A stretch of 19,004 bases of DNA from CBCXVS01 sp965178525 (GCA_965178525.1 CBCXVS010000140.1:1-19004); one strand, 5' to 3'; numbered from the stretch's first letter, positions 1 to 7,478 are shown. A program made the numbers and translations. The notes: generated by a model not told the origin, from the sequence alone.

Positions 1-77
1 AAGGTCAATTCGTTTCAGGCTTTTGAGTTTTTATTTCGACAAGTTGTCGCCGAATCACGGGAGGAACTTCGGACTAG
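1..77. mobile_element. Terminal fragment of an unidentified insertion sequence (left window end)
   Basis: Bases 3-73 are the reverse complement of 18934-19004 at 69 of 71 positions (differences at 38 and 73). The similarity fades right after a shared CTAG (74-77 here, 18930-18933 at the other end). The permease gene reading leftward from 197 loses sensible sequence at this point. A repeated sequence that starts sharply inside two different genes is what one end of a multicopy IS looks like. The CTAG at both junctions would suit a 4-bp YTAR-type target as used by part of the IS5 family, but no transposase is visible, so the family is not assigned. Confidence 0.6.
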
Positions 78-197
78 AGCGGCATGGAGACCGATCTGCA
101 CGAAGATCAGCAGGATGACAAACGTGATGCCTGCGGTGGCCGCTACAGTACGGGTTTTGGTATGGGTGAGATTGTGCCAAGCTAAACGCGTCCGCAT
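74..197 (-). pseudogene. FtsX/DevC-like ABC transporter permease, N-terminal fragment
   Basis: The fragment encodes 41 residues of recognisable protein. It begins MRTRLAWHNLTHTKTRT, followed by a membrane segment at about residues 20-38. This resembles the start of MacB/DevC-type permeases, which open with a short cytoplasmic helix containing a WxNL motif, a basic stretch and then the first transmembrane helix, and export substrates together with an ABC ATPase and a membrane-fusion protein. After Leu41 the frame runs into the terminal repeat and stops at 15. The family is normally about 380 residues, so more than 300 are absent. The gene is either disrupted by an insertion or simply cut by the window end. 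A 37-codon open stretch (201-314), not recognised and without an obvious start, ends two codons before this ATG. Confidence 0.55.
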
Positions 198-548
198 ATC
201 TCAAATCTTCACGCCGGCATACGAGCGAGAATCGATCTGCATATGCACTTGCAGGTTGATGCCGCGCGCCAAGCTGGCGCGCTTTGCTTCTAGCGCTCGG
301 ATATCGGAGTCGTTTCAGGGTATTCGTGTGCTTTACCAGGTTTTAGTGCCTGGGCATCACTAACTTTATGTATTTCTCCGGAGGAAAGATATAAATTTGA
401 TTTTGCCTCAGTACTTAGCTACGAGACGTCCGGTCTCTGTGTATTGTCCCTCAGCAACTGGCAAACAGCCAAGGCGATTGTGATCTCGCGCCCTGAGGCC
501 GATGATTTCACGTTGGCGAAGGGGGAAAGACGGAATGGCTGAGGTCTC
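198..548. other. Gene-free stretch between thiE and the permease fragment
   Basis: No convincing gene was found on either strand. The stretch holds copy 1 of the 75-bp dispersed element (343-419). It also has a short minus-strand open frame ending at 201 that touches the permease start; this could be the tail of an upstream gene that has decayed, but it has no recognisable motif. A small GAGAC/GTCTC inverted repeat lies near 421-437. No T-run that would make it a terminator for thiE is seen. Confidence 0.5.
343..419 (-). repeat. 75-bp dispersed element, copy 1
   Basis: Read on the minus strand this segment aligns without gaps to 6621-6698 read on the plus strand, with roughly four fifths of the bases identical. 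The flanks on both sides are unrelated. Its termini (TTAGTGCC at 343-350 and AGTACTTA at 410-417) are an imperfect version of the perfect 8-bp inverted repeat in copy 2. The middle carries a near-palindrome around CTCCGGAG. It lies between genes and does not overlap any. It is most like a small non-autonomous mobile repeat (MITE-like), but a conserved RNA or regulatory element is not excluded. Confidence 0.6.
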
Positions 549-1190
549 TCAATGGAAGAGCTGGGCGAGAGCGCGGGCAGCCGTGGCGACATCCGGGGCG
601 CCAAACACTGCAGACACCACGGAAATGCCATGGGCGCCAGCGTCGATCACCGGCTGGGCATTGTGGATCGTGATGCCCCCAATGGCAAATACCGGCACCG
701 TGACCTGCTGCCTGGCCTCTTGAAAAATGGCCAGGGTTCTATTCGTGCGTGAAGCAGTTGGAGAGGGTTTTGTGGGGGATGGGAAAGGGGTTCCAAAGGC
801 CACATAATCGGCCCCCGCTTGTTCGGCGGCGATAGCCCGGGTCACATCTCCGTAGCACGACGCTCCGATGATGGCCTCAGGGCCGAGTATGGCACGGGCT
901 TCGGACACCGTTGGATCCTCACGGCCAACATGCACCCCGTCGGCGCCGATGTCGCGTGCGATCGTCGGATGATCATTGACAATGAGTAGCGCTCCGTGCT
1001 GCCGTGTCACCGCAAGTAAGGCGGTTCCCAGCCGGGCAATGTCCTCGGGCGGGGCGCATTTTTCCCGCAATTGTACCATGGTCGCACCGCTTCGGACTGC
1101 GGCCTGCACCATGTCCACGAAACGGTCCCGCGGCATAAGATGTTGGTCGGTGATCACGTATAGCCCGCGTAACATCGCTTGCCGATTCAC
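549..1190 (-). CDS. thiE: Thiamine-phosphate synthase ThiE
   Basis: ThiE joins hydroxymethylpyrimidine diphosphate and the thiazole phosphate to make thiamine phosphate, a cytoplasmic TIM-barrel reaction. Family motifs appear in order: GLYVITD near the N-terminus, the phosphate/Mg loop VQLREK, IVNDH, DGVHVGRED, IGASCYGD, DYVAFGTPF followed by a TKP segment, PVFAIGGI and GISVVSAVFG at the end. The GTG at 1190 is chosen because a GGAGGAG site (1196-1202) lies six bases upstream; this gives 213 residues, the usual length. An ATG at 1175 is the alternative. The gene is last in the minus-strand row after atpF, 146 bp away. No thiamine pyrophosphate riboswitch is recognisable upstream, and no other thi gene is in the window. 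Confidence 0.93.
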   Translation of the reverse strand: MNRQAMLRGLYVITDQHLMPRDRFVDMVQAAVRSGATMVQLREKCAPPEDIARLGTALLAVTRQHGALLIVNDHPTIARDIGADGVHVGREDPTVSEARAILGPEAIIGASCYGDVTRAIAAEQAGADYVAFGTPFPSPTKPSPTASRTNRTLAIFQEARQQVTVPVFAIGGITIHNAQPVIDAGAHGISVVSAVFGAPDVATAARALAQLFH

Positions 1191-1287
1191 ATGCGTCTCC
1201 TCCACCGAGAAATCATGTATCGCAGAAGTTCTGTGACTTGCAAACCCGCATGTAGGCAAAGAAAGACAAGATGCCTCACAGCACGTT

Positions 1288-1306
1288 GGGGCGAAACCCT
1301 CGCCCC
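1288..1306. other. GC-rich stem-loop between atpF and thiE
   Basis: GGGGCGA (1288-1294) pairs perfectly with TCGCCCC (1300-1306) around a 5-base loop. There is no T-run on either side, so it is not a typical intrinsic terminator. It may stabilise or separate the atpF and thiE parts of a transcript; that role is inference. Confidence 0.35.
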
Positions 1307-1336
1307 TGTGCCAAAGGTCGGGAGGAACGCTGAGAC

Positions 1337-1831
1337 CTATCCTTCAACGTTCTCGGGGAACCGATCCAGAAATTCGGTCACCAGGCGACGATGATCCTCA
1401 TGGGTCACCGTCGTACCCAAGAGTCGCCCTGTCGCTTGCAGGGCCAAGTCGGCAGCCGTGCCTTTCAATTCCTGGATCGCAGCTTGCCGCTCTTGCGCAA
1501 TGCCCCGGCGCGCATCTTCAATCAGACGTTGGGCTTCTTGCCGTGCCTGCTCGGTCATGGAGGCTCGTAGGCGGTCCGCCTCTTCGCGCCCCTGCTCGAG
1601 AATGCGTGCGGATTCCCGATTCGCTTCAGACAACACCCGCTGATTCTCTTCCAGAAGCGCCTGCGCCTCCTGGCGTGCCCGTTGCGATTCCTCAAGCGAC
1701 TCTCGAATGGAACTCTCACGCTGCTCCAACGCCGTTAATAAGGGCTTCCAAGCCACTTTCCTCAAGACGAACAAGAGGGCGATGAAGGTAATGATGGTCC
1801 AGATCAGGAGTCCGGGTTCTATGTTTAACAT
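1337..1831 (-). CDS. atpF: F0F1 ATP synthase subunit b
   Basis: Subunit b is the peripheral stalk that holds F1 against the membrane ring. The 164-residue protein has the expected form: a single N-terminal membrane helix (about residues 7-27, following MLNIEPGLLIW), the conserved basic turn with W-K-P-L, then a long, highly charged helix rich in Arg, Glu, Gln and Ala up to about residue 140. It starts nine bases after the atpE stop, so the two are co-transcribed and probably coupled. The next gene is thiE rather than atpH/atpA, so the ATP synthase genes are split in this genome. Confidence 0.93.
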   Translation of the reverse strand: MLNIEPGLLIWTIITFIALLFVLRKVAWKPLLTALEQRESSIRESLEESQRARQEAQALLEENQRVLSEANRESARILEQGREEADRLRASMTEQARQEAQRLIEDARRGIAQERQAAIQELKGTAADLALQATGRLLGTTVTHEDHRRLVTEFLDRFPENVEG

Positions 1832-1840
1832 AACATGTAC

Positions 1841-2080
1841 TTACTTCACTGCGAGTAGAATACAGACGACCAAGCCAAACAACGACACACCTTCAATCAA
1901 GGCGCACGAGATAATCATGGACGTCCGCACTTCACCTGATGCCCCCGGGTTGCGGGCGCTTCCTTGCATCGCCTCGCCGGCAATCCGCCCAATGCCATAG
2001 GCACCGCCGATCGTCACCAGTCCAGCACCGAACCCTGCCGCTAGATGTGCAAGATTCGCCACACTCGCCACTTCAGCCAT
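1841..2080 (-). CDS. atpE: F0F1 ATP synthase subunit c (proteolipid)
   Basis: The 79-residue hairpin protein forms the rotating membrane ring. Helix 1 (about residues 10-38) is glycine rich. The polar loop contains the ARNP motif (residues 42-45). Helix 2 carries the ion-binding glutamate, Glu63, in CALIEGVSLFG. The helix-1 Gln and the Ser/Thr after the Glu that mark sodium-type rings are not evident, so proton coupling is inferred. The start at 2080 is fixed by an AAAGGAGGTG site just upstream; reading further upstream to 2212 gives no family-like sequence. The gene follows the haem protein gene by 146 bp and precedes atpF by 9 bp. Confidence 0.95.
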   Translation of the reverse strand: MAEVASVANLAHLAAGFGAGLVTIGGAYGIGRIAGEAMQGSARNPGASGEVRTSMIISCALIEGVSLFGLVVCILLAVK

Positions 2081-2131
2081 ATTCACCACCTCCTTTGCAA
2101 AGAGTAGAGGGAGTTCGTCACTCCACGATGC

Positions 2132-2152
2132 AGGCGTATTATCCCTACGCCT
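2132..2152. other. Stem-loop upstream of atpE
   Basis: AGGCGTA (2132-2138) and TACGCCT (2146-2152) form a perfect 7-bp stem with a 7-base loop. On the plus strand it is followed by TTTTCTCTTT, so it would terminate only transcription opposite to the genes. On the minus strand it would be a 5' leader hairpin about 50 bases before atpE. Its role is unknown. Confidence 0.35.
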
Positions 2153-2204
2153 TTTCTCTTTGTCAAGCAAAAGCCTCGATCGCAACGGACTCACGTCTCG
2201 ACAA

Positions 2205-2226
2205 AACCCCACGGCCTGACGCCGTA
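2205..2226 (-). terminator. Possible weak terminator after the cytochrome c gene
   Basis: On the minus strand, directly after the cytochrome stop codon, ACGGC and GCCGT (2221-2225 and 2211-2215 on the plus strand) pair around a 5-base loop and are followed by GGGGTTTT. The short stem and only four Ts suggest partial termination at most. It could set the ratio of bc-complex to atpEF transcript. Confidence 0.3.
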
Positions 2227-4062
2227 CTAGGATTTGCCTTTAAGACTCGCGAGATACTCGACAAGCTTTTCTAATGTCTCAATCGAGACCTGCTGATAAA
2301 AGCCGTTCCCCATCAAGGTCGCTTTCATTAACCCTTTGGGATATTCGGGATTTCCTGCCACCATGACTTTATCCGGCTTGAGAATCGACTCACGGATGTA
2401 ATCTGTATCCTGTCTCGCACCGATATCCCACAAGCTCGGCCCGACCAGACGTTCCGGCCCATCGAGTTTGTGGCAGGCGATACATCCGCCCAGTTGAAAC
2501 ACTTCCTGACCACTTTTCCCGGCATAGGCGACACCGCCGCTGGCCGGCTGGCCGTTGGCTTCGCTCTCCTTCGTAAAGAGCTTCTGCGGCCACAGCACCG
2601 TCGGCTCCTGCAAGGCCAGAAGAAATGTCACGACATTGCGGAGTTCGTCGTCGTTAAAGTTAAAATTAGGCATGACCACGGCCGCAGTTGCCGCCTGTTC
2701 CTGCTGGGCACCCTCTGCCGGCGCACCTTCTGCGCCGGCCTCTCCGCCTTGAAGACTAGCAAGATAAGTCACCAGACTCTCCACAATACCCGGATTAGCT
2801 TCCACATCGTTATAAAAGCCAAAGCCGGCTAGCGTCCCCTTCATCACCCCTTTGGGAAACCCTTCCACCACCACTTTGTCGGGCTCGAGGATCGATTTAC
2901 GGATGTAGGCCGTCTCCTGCCGCTTGCCAATATCGTACAGGCTGGGTCCAACCATTTTCTCCGAGGTCTGCAGACGATGACAGGTGATACACTGATACCG
3001 CTGGACGAGTTCTTCACCCGACAGGTTCGCACTCGCAGCCGCCGGTGCAGGAGGGACATACTCGGCCTCGCACGCCTTTGCACCGGAATCGGGGACATTG
3101 GCCTGCGGACAGCGCAACGATTCTTTCAAATAGCCGAACCGGAGGTCGTGAAAGGCATCGGAATGCCCCTGCTCGTTGAAGAACTTCGTACCGACGTAGC
3201 TCAGCTCAGGCGCCTGCTTGGCCCCGCTATCGACGATGTAATGACACGTTTTGCAACCTTTTTCCTGCACTAGCTGCCAGCCGGCGTTGAGGTGGGCGGC
3301 GCCAGGGATCGGCGCGGCCATGACATTATGGCATTTGTGACATGACGCCTGCACGTAATCCAAGGGCAGCAAGGGACGTTCCCAGCCCGCGTGCTGTGCA
3401 TCGTACGGCCCAAAGCGCTCGTCCAAATCGTGCATGACATGGGCGGCATGCGTGGTGGTCGCGAAGCCTTGCCCTTCGTGACACACCACGCAGCCCATCG
3501 TGGCAACATTGTGCTGCTGAAAAGCGTCAAAAGCGGCATGTTCCAAAATCAATGACTTGTGCGGTGCCGTGGGTTCCTCTCCAACCGCGGTCCCAAGCGT
3601 ATCTAAGAACGCTTTCTCTTCCATAGCAGGTTGATTTTTCATGCCCTTTAAATTTTCCAAAACGTCGTCAGGAACCCCTTCTTTTCGCAACGCCTCCAAA
3701 GACCTGTTCGTTATTTTGAATATTCCCTTAAAAGCCGGATGGACCGTGTGAGGCTGGGGCACATCGGCCATCGCAGGATTGGCCACGCCCTTGTGGCAGG
3801 TCATACACCGATCGATGATATCTAACTTCGGGTCCCAAGTCTGCTCGATCTCCAGGGGTGTGCTCAGAATCCGCTGTTTCAGTTCGGGGTCTTCCTCGCG
3901 TGCCGCGAACAATTCGTAATATTCGCGCTGATACTTTTTCCACTCCGGCGCGTATTCGGTTTGCACCGTCCACATGAGCAATATCACCAGCACGAAGTTC
4001 GTCAGCGCAAAAGCGCCCGCCATAAAGGAATTACTGAACAGTTTGACCCGCTTTTCTGCCAT
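2227..4062 (-). CDS. Membrane-anchored hexahaem cytochrome c of a bc-type complex
   Basis: This 611-residue protein is the likely electron exit of the quinol oxidase complex. An N-terminal membrane helix (about residues 13-33) anchors a periplasmic body. Six CXXCH haem sites are present: 86-90, 191-195, 241-245 (CHKCH), 270-274, 358-362 and 527-531. The first four, with several spare histidines, look like a multihaem module. The last two lie in duplicated mono-haem cytochrome c domains, each with a VGPSL.DIG.R segment, an MK.TL segment that may supply the axial Met, and a closing YLASL helix. An Ala/Glu-rich linker (about 439-463) and an extra domain-ending helix without its own haem site (MPNFNFNDDELRNVVTFLLA, 464-483) separate them. 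The gene follows the subunit-IV gene by 72 bp. The family resembles c subunits of Rieske/cyt b operons in deltaproteobacterial, nitrospiral and anammox-type bacteria. Confidence 0.88.
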   Translation of the reverse strand: MAEKRVKLFSNSFMAGAFALTNFVLVILLMWTVQTEYAPEWKKYQREYYELFAAREEDPELKQRILSTPLEIEQTWDPKLDIIDRCMTCHKGVANPAMADVPQPHTVHPAFKGIFKITNRSLEALRKEGVPDDVLENLKGMKNQPAMEEKAFLDTLGTAVGEEPTAPHKSLILEHAAFDAFQQHNVATMGCVVCHEGQGFATTTHAAHVMHDLDERFGPYDAQHAGWERPLLPLDYVQASCHKCHNVMAAPIPGAAHLNAGWQLVQEKGCKTCHYIVDSGAKQAPELSYVGTKFFNEQGHSDAFHDLRFGYLKESLRCPQANVPDSGAKACEAEYVPPAPAAASANLSGEELVQRYQCITCHRLQTSEKMVGPSLYDIGKRQETAYIRKSILEPDKVVVEGFPKGVMKGTLAGFGFYNDVEANPGIVESLVTYLASLQGGEAGAEGAPAEGAQQEQAATAAVVMPNFNFNDDELRNVVTFLLALQEPTVLWPQKLFTKESEANGQPASGGVAYAGKSGQEVFQLGGCIACHKLDGPERLVGPSLWDIGARQDTDYIRESILKPDKVMVAGNPEYPKGLMKATLMGNGFYQQVSIETLEKLVEYLASLKGKS

Positions 4063-4134
4063 CGCTCAGGCCTTTCCGAGGCATCGCACACATGACTCCC
4101 CCCAGGTCTGCCGCGCCTGGGAGGACCCTCAGCA

Positions 4135-4956
4135 CTAGATATTCAAGTTGATTGCCGGAATCGCGAGGATGTATTTGACGTTGAAGAACAGGCGTAAGAT
4201 CATTTTGATCGGAATCCCGATCATCATCAGCAACAAGCTGATTTGGATGGCATAATTCAGCGGTCCACGCTTCTCGTAAAACTCTTGCAGCCCGTCACAC
4301 AGCCTTTTCAGCTTCGACCCTTCTCGCACCTTGGACCCCAGCACATATGGAATGGCCACGGGCAGGAGCAGTCCAACGCCGCCGTAGATGAGCAGAAAGA
4401 GGATACCGACAGGGAGGCTCCAACTGTGGGTTTCGACGTGCGACTCCTTATGAATCTCCCAGCTTTCCCAGGGCCAGTACCACTGCCAGCTCGGCCCTCG
4501 GAAGAAATAGCCAATGATAATGAGAATAAACCAGAAGGCCGTACCCAAGGTGAAGACCCAGAAGGCGAACTTGCGATCTTTGTAGTTGTATTCTCCAATA
4601 CCGACCATATTCTTATCGAGATACGGAACCGCCATGAGCCCGATAATGATGAGGGTCGGCAGCACCACCCCCGCGATCCAGGGATCAAAATAGACCAGGA
4701 GTTCCTGCAAACCGACGAAATACCACGGCGCCTTGGACGGGTTCGGCGTTTTATTGGGGTCCGCTATCGGTTCGAGCGGCGCCGGAATGGCCATCGACCA
4801 CACCCACAACACAATCGTGGTGAGCACAAAACATAAAACAATGGTGTACATAAAATAGGGCCAGGTCAGTTCGAAATTCTCCGAACTGGCCGATGGAACC
4901 ACCCGTGCGGCCCGGCGCGTCTGCCGTGCTTCTCGGTCTCTATCCGTTGTCGCCAT
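4135..4956 (-). CDS. Cytochrome b C-terminal half (b6f subunit IV-like)
   Basis: This is the second half of a split cytochrome b, which supplies part of the quinol-oxidation (Qo) site. Membrane segments are predicted at about residues 33-56, 94-113, 131-152, 179-202 and 236-258. This is more than the three helices of PetD; the protein is 273 residues against about 160. The Qo motif, normally PEWY, reads APWY (76-79) and is followed by FVGLQELL. The ATG at 4956 is chosen because a G-rich Shine-Dalgarno stretch precedes it; the longer frame to 5070 would overlap the cytochrome b gene. The gap to cytochrome b is 67 bp, consistent with one operon. Confidence 0.87.
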   Translation of the reverse strand: MATTDRDREARQTRRAARVVPSASSENFELTWPYFMYTIVLCFVLTTIVLWVWSMAIPAPLEPIADPNKTPNPSKAPWYFVGLQELLVYFDPWIAGVVLPTLIIIGLMAVPYLDKNMVGIGEYNYKDRKFAFWVFTLGTAFWFILIIIGYFFRGPSWQWYWPWESWEIHKESHVETHSWSLPVGILFLLIYGGVGLLLPVAIPYVLGSKVREGSKLKRLCDGLQEFYEKRGPLNYAIQISLLLMMIGIPIKMILRLFFNVKYILAIPAINLNI

Positions 4957-5023
4957 ACCCTCGACTCCCCCCTCACCTGACCAAATCCTATGCGCATTCC
5001 TATGGGTTCGTGTCTCAGACGCC

Positions 5024-5806
5024 TCAGTCTCGTATGGGCACATCGCCGGAATAGCCATCCCGCCGGACACGCCAGAAATGCACCGCGATAAAGGCCGTCA
5101 GGATAATCGGAAACGCAATACAATGCAGCACGTAAAAGCGCAGCAACGTTGCCGATCCCACCGTGGTACCCCCGAGAAGAGCAAAACGCACGTCGTTGTT
5201 GATCTTCATGCCGATGAGATTGGAAAACGGTCCTTCATGGCCTAGCAAGGGCGTGGCACGAGCCATATTGGTGCCTACCGTCACCGCCCAGATCGCCAAC
5301 TGATCCCACGGCAATAGGTAGCCACTAAAGCTCAGCAGAAATGTCAGGGTCAACAAAATCACGCCCACGCTCCAATTGAACTCGCGCGGCGCTTTATACG
5401 CGCTGGTGTAAAACGTCCGGGCCATATGCACCATGACCATAAACACCATGGCATGCGCCCCGTAGCGATGCATATTGCGCAGAATGTTGCCGAAGGGCAC
5501 CACATGCTGCAAGTCTTTCATGTCATAAAAACCGCGCGGAACAGTTGGGGTGTAATAAAACATCAGGAGCACCCCGGTGAAGGTTAGCACCAGGAACAGG
5601 TAGAAGGTAATAATCCCCGCACCCCAATGAAACCGCATGCGCATGCCGTAGCGGCTAATTTTGGTCGGCAAAATGTGATAGAACACATTATTGGTCACCG
5701 CGAGCAGCCGATTGCGCCGGTTCATGGTATACCCATGGCGGAAGATAGACTTCCATATCTGGCTGTCGACCACTGCGTCCTGCGCTGTTTTAAAAATATT
5801 CGCCAT
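5024..5806 (-). CDS. Cytochrome b, b6-type N-terminal half
   Basis: This membrane subunit carries the two b haems that move electrons across the membrane during quinol turnover. The haem ligands are visible as His113/His127 in helix B (13 residues apart) and His228/His243 in helix D (14 apart); the 14-residue spacing marks the b6 rather than the mitochondrial type. Other hallmarks are KAPREFNW after helix B and SGYLLPWDQ (161-169). In b6 and Bacillus QcrB a Cys just before helix A binds the extra haem ci; here the aligned position is Trp61, so that haem is probably absent. The protein is 260 residues. The ATG at 5806 has a GAGG nine bases upstream; a GTG at 5821 is also in frame. Confidence 0.92.
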   Translation of the reverse strand: MANIFKTAQDAVVDSQIWKSIFRHGYTMNRRNRLLAVTNNVFYHILPTKISRYGMRMRFHWGAGIITFYLFLVLTFTGVLLMFYYTPTVPRGFYDMKDLQHVVPFGNILRNMHRYGAHAMVFMVMVHMARTFYTSAYKAPREFNWSVGVILLTLTFLLSFSGYLLPWDQLAIWAVTVGTNMARATPLLGHEGPFSNLIGMKINNDVRFALLGGTTVGSATLLRFYVLHCIAFPIILTAFIAVHFWRVRRDGYSGDVPIRD

Positions 5807-5924
5807 CGTTACCGTCCTCACCCGCCTCTAGGCGCCCCATCCGCTCATCTCATAGGGTTCGATCGACCTGGCCCTTCGATCACCACGCACACGTCCACCC
5901 TACCCAGCACGCCGCCTCCCCTCC

Positions 5925-6446
5925 TTATACTTTGGGTAAGTCAAGGAAAAACGGCGGCTTATCGCGTACGTCAGGCTCGTTGTTTTGCTGGCTTTTGTCC
6001 ACGACAATGTTGCCCGCTAAATCGAGGGAAATCGCGGCACGAAATAGCGGTGCCGGAGCCGGACCCGCGACATTTTGCCCGTCCCTTAAAAAGTTGCTGC
6101 CGTGGCACGGGCATTTGATGCGCTGCTCAGAGACGTGCCAGATCGGCGTACAGCCCAGGTGCGTACAGATCGAAATGAGCGCGTAGATACCCCTGTCGTT
6201 GCGAATCATCCACACCCGTTGTTCTTTTTTCATGCGGGTGCTGACCTCGCCGACTTGATAATCGTCCGGCTTGCCCGCAATAAATTCCAACGCCGGTTCA
6301 TAGAGAATTTTGGGAAAGAGAAAGCGCAGCGACGCAATTGTCGCCCCGCCCCAAAACGCCACAAAACTTCCCCAACCCACAAAATTCATGAAGCGTCGCC
6401 GCGTGACACTTCCCTCTTCAACTGCGGTATCCGAACCTCTTGCCAT
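5925..6446 (-). CDS. Rieske iron-sulfur subunit of the bc-type complex
   Basis: The protein takes the first electron from quinol at the Qo site and passes it to the c-type haems. At 173 residues it has a twin-arginine-like start (TRRRF, 15-19) before a single membrane helix (about 22-45), as expected for a Tat-inserted Rieske protein. The cluster boxes are complete: CTHLGC at 94-99 (ligands Cys94, His96) and CPCHGS at 112-117 (ligands Cys112, His115), with Cys99/Cys114 able to form the usual disulfide. A GAGGGGAG site lies upstream of the ATG, and a good sigma-70-like promoter at 6552-6580 makes this the first gene of the operon with cytochrome b, subunit IV and cytochrome c. Confidence 0.95.
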   Translation of the reverse strand: MARGSDTAVEEGSVTRRRFMNFVGWGSFVAFWGGATIASLRFLFPKILYEPALEFIAGKPDDYQVGEVSTRMKKEQRVWMIRNDRGIYALISICTHLGCTPIWHVSEQRIKCPCHGSNFLRDGQNVAGPAPAPLFRAAISLDLAGNIVVDKSQQNNEPDVRDKPPFFLDLPKV

Positions 6447-6551
6447 CAGGCAAACTCCCCTCGCGCTCGTGTCGCATGGCGCGCTTAGCCGTCAATCGTT
6501 GGGTATTTGTAGTGCAGAAGGATGTGAGAGGAGCCTGTAAGACGGGGCTAG

Positions 6552-6580
6552 AGAATATCAGATTACATCCAAGGTGTCAA
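6552..6580 (-). promoter_or_regulatory. Sigma-70-like promoter of the Rieske/cytochrome operon
   Basis: On the minus strand TTGACA (6575-6580) and TATTCT (6552-6557) are separated by exactly 17 bases. The -35 is a perfect match and the -10 matches four of six. It lies about 100 bases upstream of the Rieske start and points into the operon. Confidence 0.6.
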
Positions 6581-6620
6581 GGCCCTTTCTCAGGCAGCGC
6601 ACCCCTGGGCACGACTGCCT

Positions 6621-6698
6621 GCTAAGTACCGAAACAAAATTAAATGTATATCTTTCCTTTGGAGAAATGTATAAAGGTAATTCTGTCCAGGTACTTAT
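6621..6698 (+). repeat. 75-bp dispersed element, copy 2
   Basis: A perfect 8-bp terminal inverted repeat, TAAGTACC (6623-6630) and GGTACTTA (6690-6697), encloses an AT-rich core. A TGC on each side could be a 3-bp target duplication. The whole unit aligns to the reverse complement of 343-419 at about four fifths of positions. It points opposite to the surrounding genes, so it is unlikely to be a leader of either. It is best explained as a small mobile repeat. Confidence 0.65.
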
Positions 6699-6757
6699 GC
6701 CCCTTCATGCCATCCCCCCAGCTTGCCCCGAGGCGATGCCTCCCCCTCGCGCCAATC

Positions 6758-7240
6758 TTACATGTTGCCGAAATCTTCGGGCTTGATGTTTTCCAGCCAC
6801 TCCTTCACTTGGTCCGGGTCCTCCGTGGCATTCTGACCGCTGGTGTCGACTTTGCCAGCTTGTTCGATCACGTCTAACGTCACAAAAATCGGCGCCTGCA
6901 CCCGCAGGGCAACCGCAATCGCGTCGCTTGGGCGCGAGTCAATGTGGATTTCTTGGCCTTGGCGGGAGAGGAAGATCGTGGCGTAAAACGTACTCTCTTT
7001 CAGGTCATTGACCACAATACGCGTCACCGTGGCATTGACCCCCTGAAGAATATTCTTAATCAGATCGTGCGTCATAGGACGCGGCACGGAGAACTGTTCG
7101 AGTTCTAGAGCAATCGCATTCGCCTCCGGTATACCGACCCAGATCGGTAGCACTTTATTCCCTTCGAGATCCCGAAGAATCACCAGCGCCATATTGGTCA
7201 GCGGATCTAGTGTCAGCCCGCGAACCTTCATCTCCAGCAT
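6758..7240 (-). CDS. Bifunctional nuclease (BFN/DUF151) family protein
   Basis: This 160-residue protein matches the DUF151 family throughout: VLPIWVGIPEANAIALELE (31-49), RPMTHDL, VNDLKESTFYATI (77-89), then IDSRPSDAIAVALR and APIFV. Members have been described as DNase/RNase proteins in plants. In bacteria they are usually small stand-alone cytoplasmic proteins of unclear role. The C-terminal 30 residues are an acidic tail, as is common. The ATG at 7240 has a GGGGAGA site seven bases upstream; an ATG at 7231 is the alternative. It has its own promoter and is separated from the Rieske operon by about 310 bp. Confidence 0.88.
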   Translation of the reverse strand: MLEMKVRGLTLDPLTNMALVILRDLEGNKVLPIWVGIPEANAIALELEQFSVPRPMTHDLIKNILQGVNATVTRIVVNDLKESTFYATIFLSRQGQEIHIDSRPSDAIAVALRVQAPIFVTLDVIEQAGKVDTSGQNATEDPDQVKEWLENIKPEDFGNM

Positions 7241-7478
7241 ACGTTTTCTCCCCTATCGAGGAAAGGTCCCTCACATGCTGTGCGAAAGACTGCTGACCTC
7301 TTGTGCGCTGGGCCGTCTCCGAGTCTCGTGCCCAGGCGCATTACCCCCTATTCGCCATGCCCTTGTGTCTTTCTAACATCATATAACTTCGGGCCTTGCC
7401 GGAATTTACAGTTAATATAATGAGCCGCTAAACCTTTGTCAAGCGACTGTGTGTATTGCTGCAGCTCTCGACATCAGC
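7241..7478. other. Leader/intergenic region of the nuclease-family gene
   Basis: It holds a strong minus-strand promoter (7414-7442) followed by about 165 bases of untranslated leader with no recognisable riboswitch. The leader contains TGGGC/GCCCA segments able to pair. No gene was seen. Confidence 0.45.
7414..7442 (-). promoter_or_regulatory. Sigma-70-like promoter of the DUF151 gene
   Basis: On the minus strand a perfect TTGACA (7437-7442) lies 17 bases from TATATT (7414-7419), a five-of-six -10. It is the strongest consensus promoter seen in the window and reads into the gene starting at 7240. Confidence 0.65.

Larger units (their letters stand above)
6447..6757. other. Gene-free stretch between the nuclease-like gene and the Rieske operon
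   Basis: It contains the operon promoter (6552-6580) and copy 2 of the 75-bp dispersed element (6621-6698). No open frame with a recognisable product was seen on either strand. Confidence 0.55.

Noticed and set aside
1191..1336. Possible thiamine pyrophosphate riboswitch before thiE
   Set aside because: A CTGAGA-like string occurs on the wrong strand, and the second conserved block of the riboswitch is absent.
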